Below are positions 1-9,257 of a stretch of DNA of 64,000 nt, one piece after another. The notes below the pieces were generated by a model. That model was given only the letters and a program-made list of their open reading frames with translations, made no database searches and was not told the origin of the DNA. Within the stretch, counting starts at the first letter, position 1; every line of letters starts with the position of its first letter. Source of the DNA: a virus; the IMG/VR virus record IMGVR_UViG_3300027759_000079, positions 1 through 64,000 of that record. One strand, given 5' to 3'. The translations under genes were made by a program, and so were the position numbers.

Positions 1-351
1 CGACAGAGCGCTGTCGAGGCTGTAAGTAGCAACTTTCAATTCGGATGTGGTTGGGAGAACTTGATTGGTTGGAAGACCACCAGCGACTGACTGAGAATAT
101 ACTGTGATATAGTCTTCGTCATTGATATCGAAGTAGAGGTCGAGCGGGATGCTGGGATTGTCATCGGCGTTGAATGGCAGAGTTGTGAACAAGTTGCTCA
201 GTGTAGGAGCGTTGTTGATAACTTCTGCAAGTACAGGTCCGATGAAGGAGGCGAGAGCAACTTGCGCGTCATAAGCGACGGTGCGGTTGCGGCTGGCCAT
301 AGCTTTGATAAGCTCAATCTGTTCTGGTGTGCGCTTTAATGTGATTTTCAT
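1..351 (-). CDS. Probable major capsid protein, N-terminal part (runs off window)
   Basis: The first 117 codons are visible; the gene continues past the left edge. It starts MKITLKRTPEQIELIKAM, with a helical N-terminal stretch followed by a strand-rich part containing PSIPLDLYFD and VYSQSVAGGLP. The main support is position: it is the last gene of a minus-strand series terminase, portal, protease/scaffold, decoration candidate, this gene, which is the usual head-gene order. An AAAAGG ribosome-binding site lies about 12 nt before the ATG. It would form the icosahedral shell and be cleaved or assembled around the scaffold encoded at 1042-2655. I recall similar N-termini in large-phage capsid proteins but could not check this. 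Confidence 0.6.
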   Translation of the reverse strand, partial: MKITLKRTPEQIELIKAMASRNRTVAYDAQVALASFIGPVLAEVINNAPTLSNLFTTLPFNADDNPSIPLDLYFDINDEDYITVYSQSVAGGLPTNQVLPTTSELKVATYSLDSALS

Positions 352-385
352 TATAAATTTTTTCCTTTTATATTTTATTGTTCAA

Positions 386-1006
386 TTACATACGCAGACC
401 GACGACGGCGAAATTGCCATTGAATTGATCAGCAACACCGTTAAGAGTTGTGCGTGAGCCTGTTCCGAGAACAAGGCCGAGTTTGCCAGCGTCACTGTGA
501 GCGCAGCCTGTAACTTTACCACCATTGGCGGAAAGTTTGAAGCCAGAGCCAACTGTGAGAGTACCGTCGATAGCGCCAGCGCCGAGCGAGAAGATACCGC
601 GAGTAGCAACTGGAACAGCTTGACCAGGGAGAACAGCCATCAGCTCTTCCGCTTTTTGGCGGTAGTAGAGAAGCTTTTCGCCGTTTTCATCTGTTTTAGC
701 AGTCTGACGGAGGGTGAGTCCGAGGCAGTTTGTGAGATCGCCAGAGGCGGCGGGGGTAACCTTGAGGTTAACCTTTGGGTATTGGGCAGCACCGATATGC
801 GGATAATCGGTTTTGCCGAGGTATGAGTCAGAAGCGTATGAAACTGGGTCTAAGTCAAAGTTACCTGCGGAAACTTTAACGAAAACACCTGCGTCACCGC
901 TGCCAACGCCTGTTGTGCTCTCGTTAACGGCAGCGTCAACAAGGGCGTACATATTGACCACGTCAAACTCGTTGAGTTGACGGAATGGTAAGAGACGAAT
1001 AGCCAT
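386..1006 (-). CDS. Putative head decoration / capsid-associated structural protein
   Basis: 206 residues, rich in Gly, Ala, Ser and Val, with no cysteine cluster or membrane segment and a repetitive beta-type sequence in the second half (GTLTVGSGFKL, GLVLGTGSRTT). It sits between the scaffold/protease gene and the capsid gene, where phages often encode a decoration or head-stabilising protein. The upstream sequence has an AGTAAATATATAA stretch and AAGGA before the ATG. The call rests on position and composition, not on a recognised family. A minor capsid or head-fibre protein is an alternative. Confidence 0.45.
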   Translation of the reverse strand: MAIRLLPFRQLNEFDVVNMYALVDAAVNESTTGVGSGDAGVFVKVSAGNFDLDPVSYASDSYLGKTDYPHIGAAQYPKVNLKVTPAASGDLTNCLGLTLRQTAKTDENGEKLLYYRQKAEELMAVLPGQAVPVATRGIFSLGAGAIDGTLTVGSGFKLSANGGKVTGCAHSDAGKLGLVLGTGSRTTLNGVADQFNGNFAVVGLRM

Positions 1007-1041
1007 ATTGTTTTCCTTATTATATATTTACTTGATTGTTA

Positions 1042-2655
1042 TTATTTAGAATAGCTTACGCTAATGTTTTCACGCGAAAAAGCTTGTGCAAACTTATCGC
1101 GGAAGTTGATTTCGACAGATGTTTGACTATCTGGCGCGGTGTTTGTGGCAACAGCGCTTTCGAGAGCGGCTGTAATGTCAGGTTTCTTGTCTTCTACCTT
1201 TGTTTCAACAACGGCAGTGACAGAAGCTTTGCTGACTTCTTTAAGACGAGCTTCAACTTGTTCAGAAATCTTCTTTTCGATTTCAGCGGCTTGCGCCTTG
1301 ATGAAGTCCTTGTTCTTGTGTTTCCATACAACACCAAATTTTTCTTTATAAGAAGCGAAAGCTTCTTCGACAGTGTCAAGAGCTTGAACTTCACCGATAA
1401 TAACCTTGCGGTCTTCATCAGAGAGTTCGTAAGCAGCGTCAAGTTCGCTAACGCGAGCATTGAGGCGAGCAACGGCTTCTTCTTGAGCTTTTTGTTCTTT
1501 AATTTTGTTTAGTTCTTCTTGAGTAGCAGCTAAAGAAGCTTTCATTTGTTCAACAGAAGCGACGGTTTCGTCATAAAGCTTCTGAGCTTGTTCTTTAGCG
1601 GTTTTCTCAGCAGCGAGTGACTCGCGGTATTCTGTGTCTTTTTGTTTGATAGCTTCTGTGAATTGGCTGGTCATTGAAGCGACAGCTTCTTCACCGAACT
1701 TTTTCTCAAGAAGAGCACTCTTGAGTTCTACGATAAGTTTTTCTAAGTCCATATGGTTTATATTTTTTACATTTTTTATCTCTAAAATGGAATTTGATTT
1801 TTTATTCATTAAAAACGCCATCACCTCGTGACGGTAATCTTTTGATGAATCTTGCATCTCTAAATCTTGTTGTTCTTCCTCTGGACTTTCGTCCTCAGAG
1901 TCTCGCAAAGAGACTGAAACGTTGGAATCAAAAGCCACTACACCATTAACTTGTGCAGCTGGATTTGTAGTGAATCCTCCTCCTAGTGGATAGATTTCTC
2001 CAACAATAACTCTATTAATAATTGTGCCATCTGGCAATCTTCCGTTACCATCTCTGCATTTTAAATATTTTGAATATTCTGCAACAGTTTCTGGGTCAGT
2101 AATGATGTCTGCTTCTTTTAAATTCTCACTTCCAACAGCCAAATAATAATTACTAAAACCAATCTCCCAACTTGCAGAAATTGAGTTTTTGAATGAATCG
2201 GCGGGATCAGAATTACGAATCATCAAAGAAGTAAATGACGAATCTACTGTTTTATAAATGACCCCTGCAACTGATAAGTAAAATGGTTCTAATGTTTTGC
2301 CAGCTTCTTCTTCTGTCATGGCAACATTGTCGCTTAATCTATTAAAACCGTAATTGGTAATATGACCAATAACACGTTTCTTATTATGCTCGATATTTAA
2401 GTATTTATTAAGAAATCTTTTGGCGATTTTAGCTGCTGTAGCTCCAGAAATACCGTCGCCATTATGGTTAACCATATTTGGGACAGCTAAATTAAAAGAT
2501 ACGCCTAATAAATCAGGATTATCTTCAAAATTAATATTTGGAGAGAGCTTTTTTAGCTCGTCAAGTGAGGCTTTTGAAATTTGAAAATCTTTGCTGCCGA
2601 CTTTGTGACAAGCGACAGAAATGTTATCTAATTTCGTCTTATACTTAAACGCCAT
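1042..2655 (-). CDS. Prohead protease fused to scaffolding domain
   Basis: 537 residues in two parts. Residues 1-230 look like a prohead protease-type domain (VIGHITNYGFNRLS and a beta-rich middle). Residues about 245-280 are very acidic (SLRDSEDESPEEEQQDLEMQ). Residues about 300-450 are a Lys/Glu/Ala-rich coiled coil typical of a scaffold. Such fusions let the scaffold assemble the procapsid and then degrade itself. It lies 3 nt downstream of the portal gene. A Met at about residue 303 (MDLEKLIVELKSALLEKK, ATG at 1752) begins the coiled coil and could be an internal start for free scaffold, though no good ribosome-binding site is visible there. The protease catalytic residues were not assigned. 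Confidence 0.6.
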   Translation of the reverse strand: MAFKYKTKLDNISVACHKVGSKDFQISKASLDELKKLSPNINFEDNPDLLGVSFNLAVPNMVNHNGDGISGATAAKIAKRFLNKYLNIEHNKKRVIGHITNYGFNRLSDNVAMTEEEAGKTLEPFYLSVAGVIYKTVDSSFTSLMIRNSDPADSFKNSISASWEIGFSNYYLAVGSENLKEADIITDPETVAEYSKYLKCRDGNGRLPDGTIINRVIVGEIYPLGGGFTTNPAAQVNGVVAFDSNVSVSLRDSEDESPEEEQQDLEMQDSSKDYRHEVMAFLMNKKSNSILEIKNVKNINHMDLEKLIVELKSALLEKKFGEEAVASMTSQFTEAIKQKDTEYRESLAAEKTAKEQAQKLYDETVASVEQMKASLAATQEELNKIKEQKAQEEAVARLNARVSELDAAYELSDEDRKVIIGEVQALDTVEEAFASYKEKFGVVWKHKNKDFIKAQAAEIEKKISEQVEARLKEVSKASVTAVVETKVEDKKPDITAALESAVATNTAPDSQTSVEINFRDKFAQAFSRENISVSYSK

Positions 2656-2658
2656 GAA

Positions 2659-4650
2659 TTACTTTACAGCAGAATGATACAAAATAGCCGCAGAATATTC
2701 GTCCAATAGAAATTCATCAGCAGTATCAGTGATTTCTTTCATTGGTTGAAGCTTTTCGATGTTGCCTAAATCTTGCACGCAAGCTTGTAGTCTAGTTGTC
2801 CATTCTTCTTTATTAGAAGCGGCAACAACTTTCTTACATAGCTCGATTATGCTCGATTTTTGTTGATCGTTAAGTTGATTTACGCCGAACTTTTCGGCAG
2901 TGAATGTTTCAGAAGCCTTCATGAAAGCATCAACTGCATAAACAGTAGATTGAATATCAGAAGTAGAGGCTTTTGACTTTGTTCCTAACGGTCTGCCAGA
3001 GGTAGAGTTCTTTGGTTTAGCCGTTGGTGTTCTAGAGATTTTATTAACTGGTTTTCCAACGGCAACAGGAGCAGATGGCTCTGGTGCGTTTGGATCTTCA
3101 GTCATTGGAACTCCGCCAACAAGAGGATTGTAGTGTCCTTTCTTTCTTTCTTCTACAAGCTTGTCTTGAGCTGGGCTTAACTCTTCTGGAGAAGGCAATT
3201 TGCCGTTAGCCATAGCTTCAATACCTTGTTCTGGAGTGATAATCGACAGTTCCATCAAACGGCTAACTGTACGCATATATTGAATCTCATCTTTAAGATC
3301 AATTTGTTTAAATTTAGCAGTAGGATAAGCTTTGAAACCTAAATCTTTTGAAATGCGAATGATTTCTGGTTGGAGAATATCGTTCAAAAAACAGTTGCGT
3401 GATTCTTTAAGGCGTTCCATGAAGAAACCAATCTTCGCGGTCTGTCCGTTATACTTGTCGTCGCCAACAAGAACGTTCATCAAGCCTTCTTTAATATCTT
3501 GATTAAGAATTTTGTATTTTTCTTCACCAACGACCTTCTTTAAATCAGGAATAATGAATTCAGCTTTTGTTGTATGGTCAGAAACTAGAACTCTGCCAAC
3601 GCTTTCATTCATGAACAGCGATTGCATTGCTGCCATGTTCGCTGGATTGATGCCGCCTTGATCTGGAGGCGCACCCATAGTGATAAGCAGCAATACATTC
3701 TCAACTGTGCGAGAAATAGCTTGGTCAATGTGTTTTAATTCCAGTTTCGCATTAACATCTTCCATAATTGGAAAGGTAAATGGAATTGCAAACGGTTCAT
3801 AGTCTTGTTTCTTATAGAAAGAGTATAGCAAGAATGATGGATCGAGTTTAATTTTTAATCCATCTCTAAAATAAGCTTTATCTTTAACCTTCTTCTGCAT
3901 ATCAGTAGGAAGAGCTTTAAATAATTCTCTATCAGCATCGTCTTTTGGATTTCTGAGTCTTTCTAACTCGTATTCAGAAAGAAGTTTTTCGTAAATAGCT
4001 TCTGAAAATGAAGCAGAAACCTTGGCAACAATTTCGTAAGGATTAATTAAGATGTAGCGAAGAGGAATTTTGTTATTAACAACTCCGTTTTCACTTAAAC
4101 CAGATAAAAGTTTAAAATCTTCTGCTTTGAATTTACCGTCGATACGATAATAGAATATGTTTCCACTGCGATAGTATTCGCGGAAGTATTGGTCTTTTAA
4201 TTTCCATAGTTTGATCTTCTCAAACCACTTGGTAAAGAACTCTCTGCTACGTGCAGTACCACCTTCAAGATAAATCTCTGTATTAGCGAACTCAGTAGCA
4301 ATGTCGATAGTGTTTCTAACTAAAGCGACGTTTGCATAAGCCTTTTGGCAAAGTAAAATAGCATCACGAATATCAACACCGTCTTTAGAGAACTGATAAG
4401 GAAGCATTCCTTGGCTCAAAAGAGCATAGCGGCGAATGTTGTGATCAGTTCCGTTTCTTGGAATCTTTGTGCTCTGCGCTGTGTCGGTAGCTCCTTGAAC
4501 TGGACGGCTATAAGAAGCTTTGGCAACTTCTGTGAAGTAAGATTCGCCTAAAAGCTTTGGCTCGTAGTCGTTATGAACAGCAAGCGAGATGCTTTCTGGC
4601 TTTTTAAACTTGCCCCAATAGTCCGACTTCTTGTTGTATGAACGCGACAT
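2659..4650 (-). CDS. Portal protein
   Basis: 663 residues. The gene lies directly between large terminase and protease/scaffold, the standard portal position. The sequence is mixed alpha/beta with a long helical middle, segments such as YRSGNIFYYRIDGKF and PLRYILINPYEIVAKV typical of portal cores, and a low-complexity Pro/Ser/Ala linker (about residues 510-560) before a helical C-terminus. The dodecameric portal forms the head vertex through which the terminase pumps DNA. A GTGTAA motif lies 19-24 nt upstream of the start with no Shine-Dalgarno next to the ATG, suggesting a promoter of its own. Confidence 0.75.
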   Translation of the reverse strand: MSRSYNKKSDYWGKFKKPESISLAVHNDYEPKLLGESYFTEVAKASYSRPVQGATDTAQSTKIPRNGTDHNIRRYALLSQGMLPYQFSKDGVDIRDAILLCQKAYANVALVRNTIDIATEFANTEIYLEGGTARSREFFTKWFEKIKLWKLKDQYFREYYRSGNIFYYRIDGKFKAEDFKLLSGLSENGVVNNKIPLRYILINPYEIVAKVSASFSEAIYEKLLSEYELERLRNPKDDADRELFKALPTDMQKKVKDKAYFRDGLKIKLDPSFLLYSFYKKQDYEPFAIPFTFPIMEDVNAKLELKHIDQAISRTVENVLLLITMGAPPDQGGINPANMAAMQSLFMNESVGRVLVSDHTTKAEFIIPDLKKVVGEEKYKILNQDIKEGLMNVLVGDDKYNGQTAKIGFFMERLKESRNCFLNDILQPEIIRISKDLGFKAYPTAKFKQIDLKDEIQYMRTVSRLMELSIITPEQGIEAMANGKLPSPEELSPAQDKLVEERKKGHYNPLVGGVPMTEDPNAPEPSAPVAVGKPVNKISRTPTAKPKNSTSGRPLGTKSKASTSDIQSTVYAVDAFMKASETFTAEKFGVNQLNDQQKSSIIELCKKVVAASNKEEWTTRLQACVQDLGNIEKLQPMKEITDTADEFLLDEYSAAILYHSAVK

Positions 4651-4668
4651 ATGATTATATAGTAAAAG

Positions 4669-4674
4669 TTACAC
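4669..4674 (-). promoter_or_regulatory. GTGTAA late-promoter-like motif before portal gene
   Basis: Reads TTTTAGTGTAACTTTTACTA on the minus strand, 18 nt before the portal ATG. It is one of eight GTGTAA motifs placed just upstream of genes in this window. The spacing to the start is longer than in most of the others. Confidence 0.4.
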
Positions 4675-4708
4675 TAAAAGTATCAAAAGTACTTTCATGA
4701 CTTTCATT

Positions 4709-6580
4709 TTACCTCACGAAGAACGGAGTAAAAGTTTGCGCCTGTTGTTCTGGACAATCCATCATATCAAAATAGACTTTCATCATCCAGTTGCCTAATA
4801 CTAAGCAAGAGTATGAGTCTTTGCGGGTTTTTTCTGCTCCGCTTTGTCTTTTAAGCTCTGGCGGAAGGTCAAAACTCTGGTGACCATTAGCTGTTGTTGT
4901 AGGAATGATTAGAGAACACTGCGCTTTAACCAATTCGATCAAATCAGATTGATGGTCAACGAAATCAACCATCTTTGCGTCGTTCGTTTGATTATCTTCT
5001 TGATCTCGGAAGAATTTAATCGTTTTAATTGGAATGGTCTTGTTTTTTTGAGCTGTGAAATCGTTATCAACAGCTTCAGCAGCGAACAGCATCTTTCTAT
5101 GATCGAAGTTAGATTGCAATAACTCGTTGGCGTAGCGAATCCAAGAGCTTGTTGGCACTCTAAGGTAACAGATACGAGTGTCTTTTAAGTTATACGCTCG
5201 TCTTGCTTTGCGAATCTCGTCTTGGTATTTTTCTGGCGAATCAAAATCAGCTTCAAACATTTTGATTTCAATTTTGCTTTGTTTAAATACTTCGCTTTCG
5301 TTCGCAGCGTTGATAAACTGTACGCCACCGTTATAGTCGCCGCACATTCCAACGATATTGAAGTTGTTCATCAAATAAGCTAAGTATTCGATGTGCTTTT
5401 TAAGATTAGTTCCTGATACAGCATAGTTGTGAACAAGAATTCCTTTACGATTAGCGACATCTAGCTTAATAAGATTAATAGCAAAGTCGTCAGACGATTC
5501 ATTTTCTGCCCACGAAGGATCGAAGCTTAAAATATAATCAGAACCTTTCTGTCCAGCCACTTCAATCGCCTGTCCTTCAAGCGGCTTGATCGTGCATTCG
5601 TGCATCTTGCTCAATTTAAAGTAACCAGAAGAATCATCCATGAATCTAGAACCGAATTCTCTTTGGAACTGCGACTCAGACATTGTTGACTTAGCTTGTG
5701 TCAGCAAACTCTCATCATAAAGACCATGAGGAGCTACATCATAAGAAAAATGCAATATAGCTCTAGTTGAATTACCTTTTCCATCCTTTTCTGGAAACTT
5801 GATAAGCGATTCATATTGCTTGTATAGCTTATACATATACTCAAACTGATAAGACGCAGAAGATAGTACAATAATTTTATTATTTGGCCATCTGAACCGC
5901 TCTTCTTCAGTCATATCTCCTTTAGCTATTAGCTGAGTCTCTAAATCATATACTTCTTTTCTCTCTGTTGGGTTCTGCACTACAGAAAGGAACGGAATAA
6001 TAACTTCGTTGAAGATTCTTTCTGGCATCAACAAGAATTCGTCGATCATCATACGGTGAAAGCGAAAACCACGAAGCTTTTCGCCATCGCCAAGAGGCAA
6101 GCAGGTAATTTTACTGCGACCAAACTCCATTGTCCATTCGTCAGAACTCTTAGACACTTTAGTGATAGCTTGCTTTAAGAAAATAGCATTTGGCTTGTCC
6201 GCGATTTCTTCAATCTTGCGGAAAATCATCTTTGCTTGACGAAATGTTTTACTTACGATGCCAATGTGAACACCTTGATTCAAAATCGCATCTAATGCAG
6301 CGAAAACCGCACAGGTAAAGCTCTTAGAAAGACCACGACTCCATACCATCATGGAATAGTCTGTTTCAAACATCGTTTTAATTGCGAGATGCTGAAACGG
6401 AAACGGCTTTACGCCACAAATAATCTCAGATGAGAATGAAATGTTACTGCGCAGAAATTTATATAGAAGAATCTTAGCTTCGCGCTCTTCTAGATATCCT
6501 TCTTTCTTTAAAATCTCTTCGTTTACTTTATTGCTGTTGTAAACGCTTTTTCTTTTTTGGTCGCCAACGATCCAAGCCAT
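4709..6580 (-). CDS. Terminase large subunit (packaging ATPase/nuclease)
   Basis: 623 residues from the chosen ATG at 6580, which has AAAAGGAT just upstream; the reading frame stays open 14 codons further up but without a site. Walker A variant WSRGLSKS is at residues 80-87 and Walker B MIDE at 178-181. The nuclease half begins with SFDPSW (acidic residue near 354), followed by GMCGDYNGG and a C-terminal KTRKDSY segment. It cuts concatemeric DNA and pumps it through the portal. Its first 58 nt overlap the end of the ERCC4-type nuclease gene upstream, so the two are probably translationally coupled. Confidence 0.9.
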   Translation of the reverse strand: MAWIVGDQKRKSVYNSNKVNEEILKKEGYLEEREAKILLYKFLRSNISFSSEIICGVKPFPFQHLAIKTMFETDYSMMVWSRGLSKSFTCAVFAALDAILNQGVHIGIVSKTFRQAKMIFRKIEEIADKPNAIFLKQAITKVSKSSDEWTMEFGRSKITCLPLGDGEKLRGFRFHRMMIDEFLLMPERIFNEVIIPFLSVVQNPTERKEVYDLETQLIAKGDMTEEERFRWPNNKIIVLSSASYQFEYMYKLYKQYESLIKFPEKDGKGNSTRAILHFSYDVAPHGLYDESLLTQAKSTMSESQFQREFGSRFMDDSSGYFKLSKMHECTIKPLEGQAIEVAGQKGSDYILSFDPSWAENESSDDFAINLIKLDVANRKGILVHNYAVSGTNLKKHIEYLAYLMNNFNIVGMCGDYNGGVQFINAANESEVFKQSKIEIKMFEADFDSPEKYQDEIRKARRAYNLKDTRICYLRVPTSSWIRYANELLQSNFDHRKMLFAAEAVDNDFTAQKNKTIPIKTIKFFRDQEDNQTNDAKMVDFVDHQSDLIELVKAQCSLIIPTTTANGHQSFDLPPELKRQSGAEKTRKDSYSCLVLGNWMMKVYFDMMDCPEQQAQTFTPFFVR

Positions 6581-7497
6581 GATTGATCCTTTTCTATGAA
6601 GTATTGAACGTCTGTTTCCCAAAGTTTTGGGCCGCAGACGAGAAGTTTAGGTATTAAAACTACGCTATTTTTCCTGCTGCCAGAAAAAACAAATTGACAG
6701 TTCTTGTGAAACTCTTGTTGCAGCAAACGCATATTATGATATACAAATTTTAGGTTAGATTTATGCGGAGTGAAGTCGTTATTGTTTTTGATCTGATCAA
6801 AACTAGACTCTACTACAACAAACAAGAAACAATCCATAGATTTGCATCTTTCGATCTCTCTTTTAAACCTATCAAAGTTTTCACCAACTAAAGTGCTCTT
6901 AAAATCATTCTCCGATTTTCTATCAACGAATGTTTTAGAGTAATTTTGCCCACCAGCAGTATAGTCTCCAAAATCTAACTTAACTTCTCTTTGATTTGAG
7001 AACTGCAACGGCTGTTGCTCTCTTGTATCAATGAAAATATTAACATTAGAGTAGTCAGAGTAAAAATCTTTGTGGATATTCTTCGTGAACATTGGCTTTG
7101 CGCCAATCTCTGAACAAACAGCAGAGTAAGAACCGTAATGCTTCTTGAAACAGTCGATACTTGGCAGTTCGCTTGTCTCAATTTCAATATGACTAGGCGC
7201 AACAACTAATTCTTTGTTAGCTACTCGTCTTTGAAGCAGTTGTTTGATGTACGGTTTAACAACTTCTGCTTTTTCAAAGTTGCACCACTTTAATAACTGC
7301 TCTCTGTTCTCGAAATCCTTTTCAAAATAAGACTCTTTATCCTTGAAGCTTAACTTTGTACCAGTTAAGAGGTTTTTCTTCGGGTAATGGGCACAGTAGT
7401 AGTCTCCAAGCGACATCTTATGCTTCTTCAAATGAGTATGAAGACTTCTTTCGCTTGGAAAATCTTGATTACATTCTTTGCACTTAAACGGCATCAT
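6523..7497 (-). CDS. C2H2 zinc-finger plus ERCC4-type nuclease
   Basis: 324 residues. The N-terminus is a classical C2H2 finger (CKECNQDFPSERSLHTHLKKH). After a helical linker, an ERCC4/XPF-type nuclease domain follows at about residues 150-280 with DTREQQP, FGDY and VDRKS, matching the family's (D/G)xRE...GDY...ERK pattern with Asp replacing Glu. Such nucleases cut branched or flapped DNA. The gene overlaps the upstream gene by 14 nt and the terminase start by 58 nt, so it belongs to the packaging operon. It may trim or debranch DNA before packaging. Start ATGATG at 7497/7494; either Met is possible. Confidence 0.75.
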   Translation of the reverse strand: MMPFKCKECNQDFPSERSLHTHLKKHKMSLGDYYCAHYPKKNLLTGTKLSFKDKESYFEKDFENREQLLKWCNFEKAEVVKPYIKQLLQRRVANKELVVAPSHIEIETSELPSIDCFKKHYGSYSAVCSEIGAKPMFTKNIHKDFYSDYSNVNIFIDTREQQPLQFSNQREVKLDFGDYTAGGQNYSKTFVDRKSENDFKSTLVGENFDRFKREIERCKSMDCFLFVVVESSFDQIKNNNDFTPHKSNLKFVYHNMRLLQQEFHKNCQFVFSGSRKNSVVLIPKLLVCGPKLWETDVQYFIEKDQSWLGSLATKKEKAFTTAIK

Positions 7498-8560
7498 CTA
7501 ATGATATACCCAAGATACGAGCTTTCCACTCCACCATGCTTTCAAGCTTGCCAGCTTCTTCTCTAACAAGAGTCTTTTGCATTTCGGCGATCTTGATCAT
7601 GTTAGCGCGCTCTTCTTCGTCTTGAAATAGCTGAACGATAGCCAAGATAGAAGCATTTTCCTTTTGTTTAGCATTGATACGTCCTGATCTATCGCCTTGA
7701 AGCTTTTTAATAAGACTTTCGACGCGACCTTCACACTGATGGTACTCACCACTCTTAGCTTTGATGATTTCGGCAAGACGAATACTCATTTCATTCTGCT
7801 CTTGAGTATCTTCAAACATTTTATTGAGCTTATCCAAGTGTCTTGAAGTAGTTTCTAAGTTGATGATTTCTTTGCACACGTTCATGTACAAATTAACTTC
7901 ATCAGCAGTAAGGTCTGGCTTGTCCCAAGTCATTCTAATGAACTCTTCTTCAAAAATATTACGATCTTCTTGCGATGTATAGCAGTTGATGATCTTTTGG
8001 AACCGCGAGTTAGCTAAATTGATAGTGAGCTTCTCAATACAGAATTTATGTTGGCGGTTTAATTTTTCTTTATTGATCTTTTCGCCAGTAGCTTGATTGA
8101 TTTTGTTAATAACACGCTCAACAGAACGCGGAACTAAGTATTTTAAACCAATAGCAGTTTCGGATTCAGGTTGACCTTCTACATTTGCCGTTCTAACGAA
8201 GTTTGCCACAGCTCTTTGCTCGACTCCAAGGTTAACGATTCTGCGATCAGGAAAAATAAGCTCCGCAATTCTTACGGCGGACAATCCAATAGCTGTTTGG
8301 TCAATGATAAACTCTTTTTGAGACTCTGTGAACTCAATGTCCGCTGCCTTTTCGTACTTAGATGTTTTGTAATTGATTTTATTGCTCGCCAAGAACGATC
8401 TGATAGCAATTCCTTGCTTAGATCGACCATCAAGCTTCTCGTTAGCAAAGAATTTGCGCGTGATAGTATTTAAATCAGGAAATTGCTTGGCTAAATCTTT
8501 AATCTGTTCCGCTTCTTGGTTAGTAAACGAAATATCTGTTGTTTCTTCTTTAGCTTCCAC
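7484..8560 (-). CDS. Unknown helical protein; candidate small terminase or packaging adaptor
   Basis: 358 residues, almost entirely predicted helical and highly charged. Helix-turn-helix-like segments occur near residues 28-58 and 80-105 (TESQKEFIIDQTAIGLSAVRIAELIFP). The start is GTG at 8560 with a strong GGAGG site 9 nt upstream. It overlaps the sigma gene by 11 nt and the ERCC4 gene by 14 nt. Location two genes before the large terminase plus a DNA-binding-like N-terminus make a small terminase possible, but no family was recognised and it is longer than typical TerS. Confidence 0.4.
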   Translation of the reverse strand: MEAKEETTDISFTNQEAEQIKDLAKQFPDLNTITRKFFANEKLDGRSKQGIAIRSFLASNKINYKTSKYEKAADIEFTESQKEFIIDQTAIGLSAVRIAELIFPDRRIVNLGVEQRAVANFVRTANVEGQPESETAIGLKYLVPRSVERVINKINQATGEKINKEKLNRQHKFCIEKLTINLANSRFQKIINCYTSQEDRNIFEEEFIRMTWDKPDLTADEVNLYMNVCKEIINLETTSRHLDKLNKMFEDTQEQNEMSIRLAEIIKAKSGEYHQCEGRVESLIKKLQGDRSGRINAKQKENASILAIVQLFQDEEERANMIKIAEMQKTLVREEAGKLESMVEWKARILGISLDDAV

Positions 8561-9257
8561 TTAAAATATCCTCCGATTGTAAAATTTTCAAAGCTACTTG
8601 CCTAAACAGCTTCTTAAGATTTTTGATTTGCTTATATCCAGCCTTCTTGCCCTTTTCATTTGTCTTGTAACCCATTTCTGCGGCTACTTTCTCTTCATCA
8701 GCACCATCAACAAAGAGTCTTGTATATACTCTATATTGTTTTGGAGCTAAGTATAATCGCATTTCTTCATGAAGGCGAGATGCACTAGATAAAATGTCAA
8801 AGTTCTGATCGCGCATTGAATGCACAGCATCAACATGGCCTTCAATAGAGACGCAAAGCTTAACATCGTATGCGCTCTTCTTTGTTTTCTCCCATTTCCT
8901 GTATAGTGGGCACTCAGAACACTGTCTTCCGCTTGGTGTTATAGAGCAAGCTGGTGGTTCGTTGCCTTGATTAAACTTACAGCCCAAACATGGGCGAGTA
9001 TAATTGGAATAGTTGTTACGAAGCAAGTTCTTAATCTGATTAGAAGTGATTCTAGCAATCCAAGGTTCAAGTGGACGATCTTGTTTCCACATATGCCACT
9101 TCTTTGAGATGTGAAAACGCACAATCTGTGCGACATCTTCGTAATCCATCCAACAAATAGCTTTGAGCTGCCAGATATATCTGTGCTTCTCAATGATTTT
9201 GTCTATTACATCCTTCTTATCGTCGTAAGTTATTTTACCCAGCTTTTGAGCTTCCAT
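8550..9257 (-). CDS. Phage-type RNA polymerase sigma factor with Cys cluster
   Basis: 235 residues from ATG 9257, the start with least overlap of the upstream gene. Residues about 38-85 (DYEDVAQIVRFHISKKW, PLEPWIARITSNQIKNLLRN) resemble sigma region 2. About residues 95-120 hold CLGC...C...CSECPLY, a likely zinc site. Residues about 170-225 (LAPKQYRVYTRLFVDGADEEKVAAEMGY ... YKQIKNLKKLF) resemble region 4. The layout recalls T4 gp55-like late sigma factors. It would redirect host RNA polymerase to late promoters; the GTGTAA motifs in this window are candidate targets. Neighbouring genes are structural. Confidence 0.65.
   Translation of the reverse strand: MEAQKLGKITYDDKKDVIDKIIEKHRYIWQLKAICWMDYEDVAQIVRFHISKKWHMWKQDRPLEPWIARITSNQIKNLLRNNYSNYTRPCLGCKFNQGNEPPACSITPSGRQCSECPLYRKWEKTKKSAYDVKLCVSIEGHVDAVHSMRDQNFDILSSASRLHEEMRLYLAPKQYRVYTRLFVDGADEEKVAAEMGYKTNEKGKKAGYKQIKNLKKLFRQVALKILQSEDILSGS

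Noticed and set aside
6581-6622. Upstream terminase start giving 14 more residues
   Set aside because: The downstream ATG at 6580 has a good AAGGAT site and the conserved sequence starts there.
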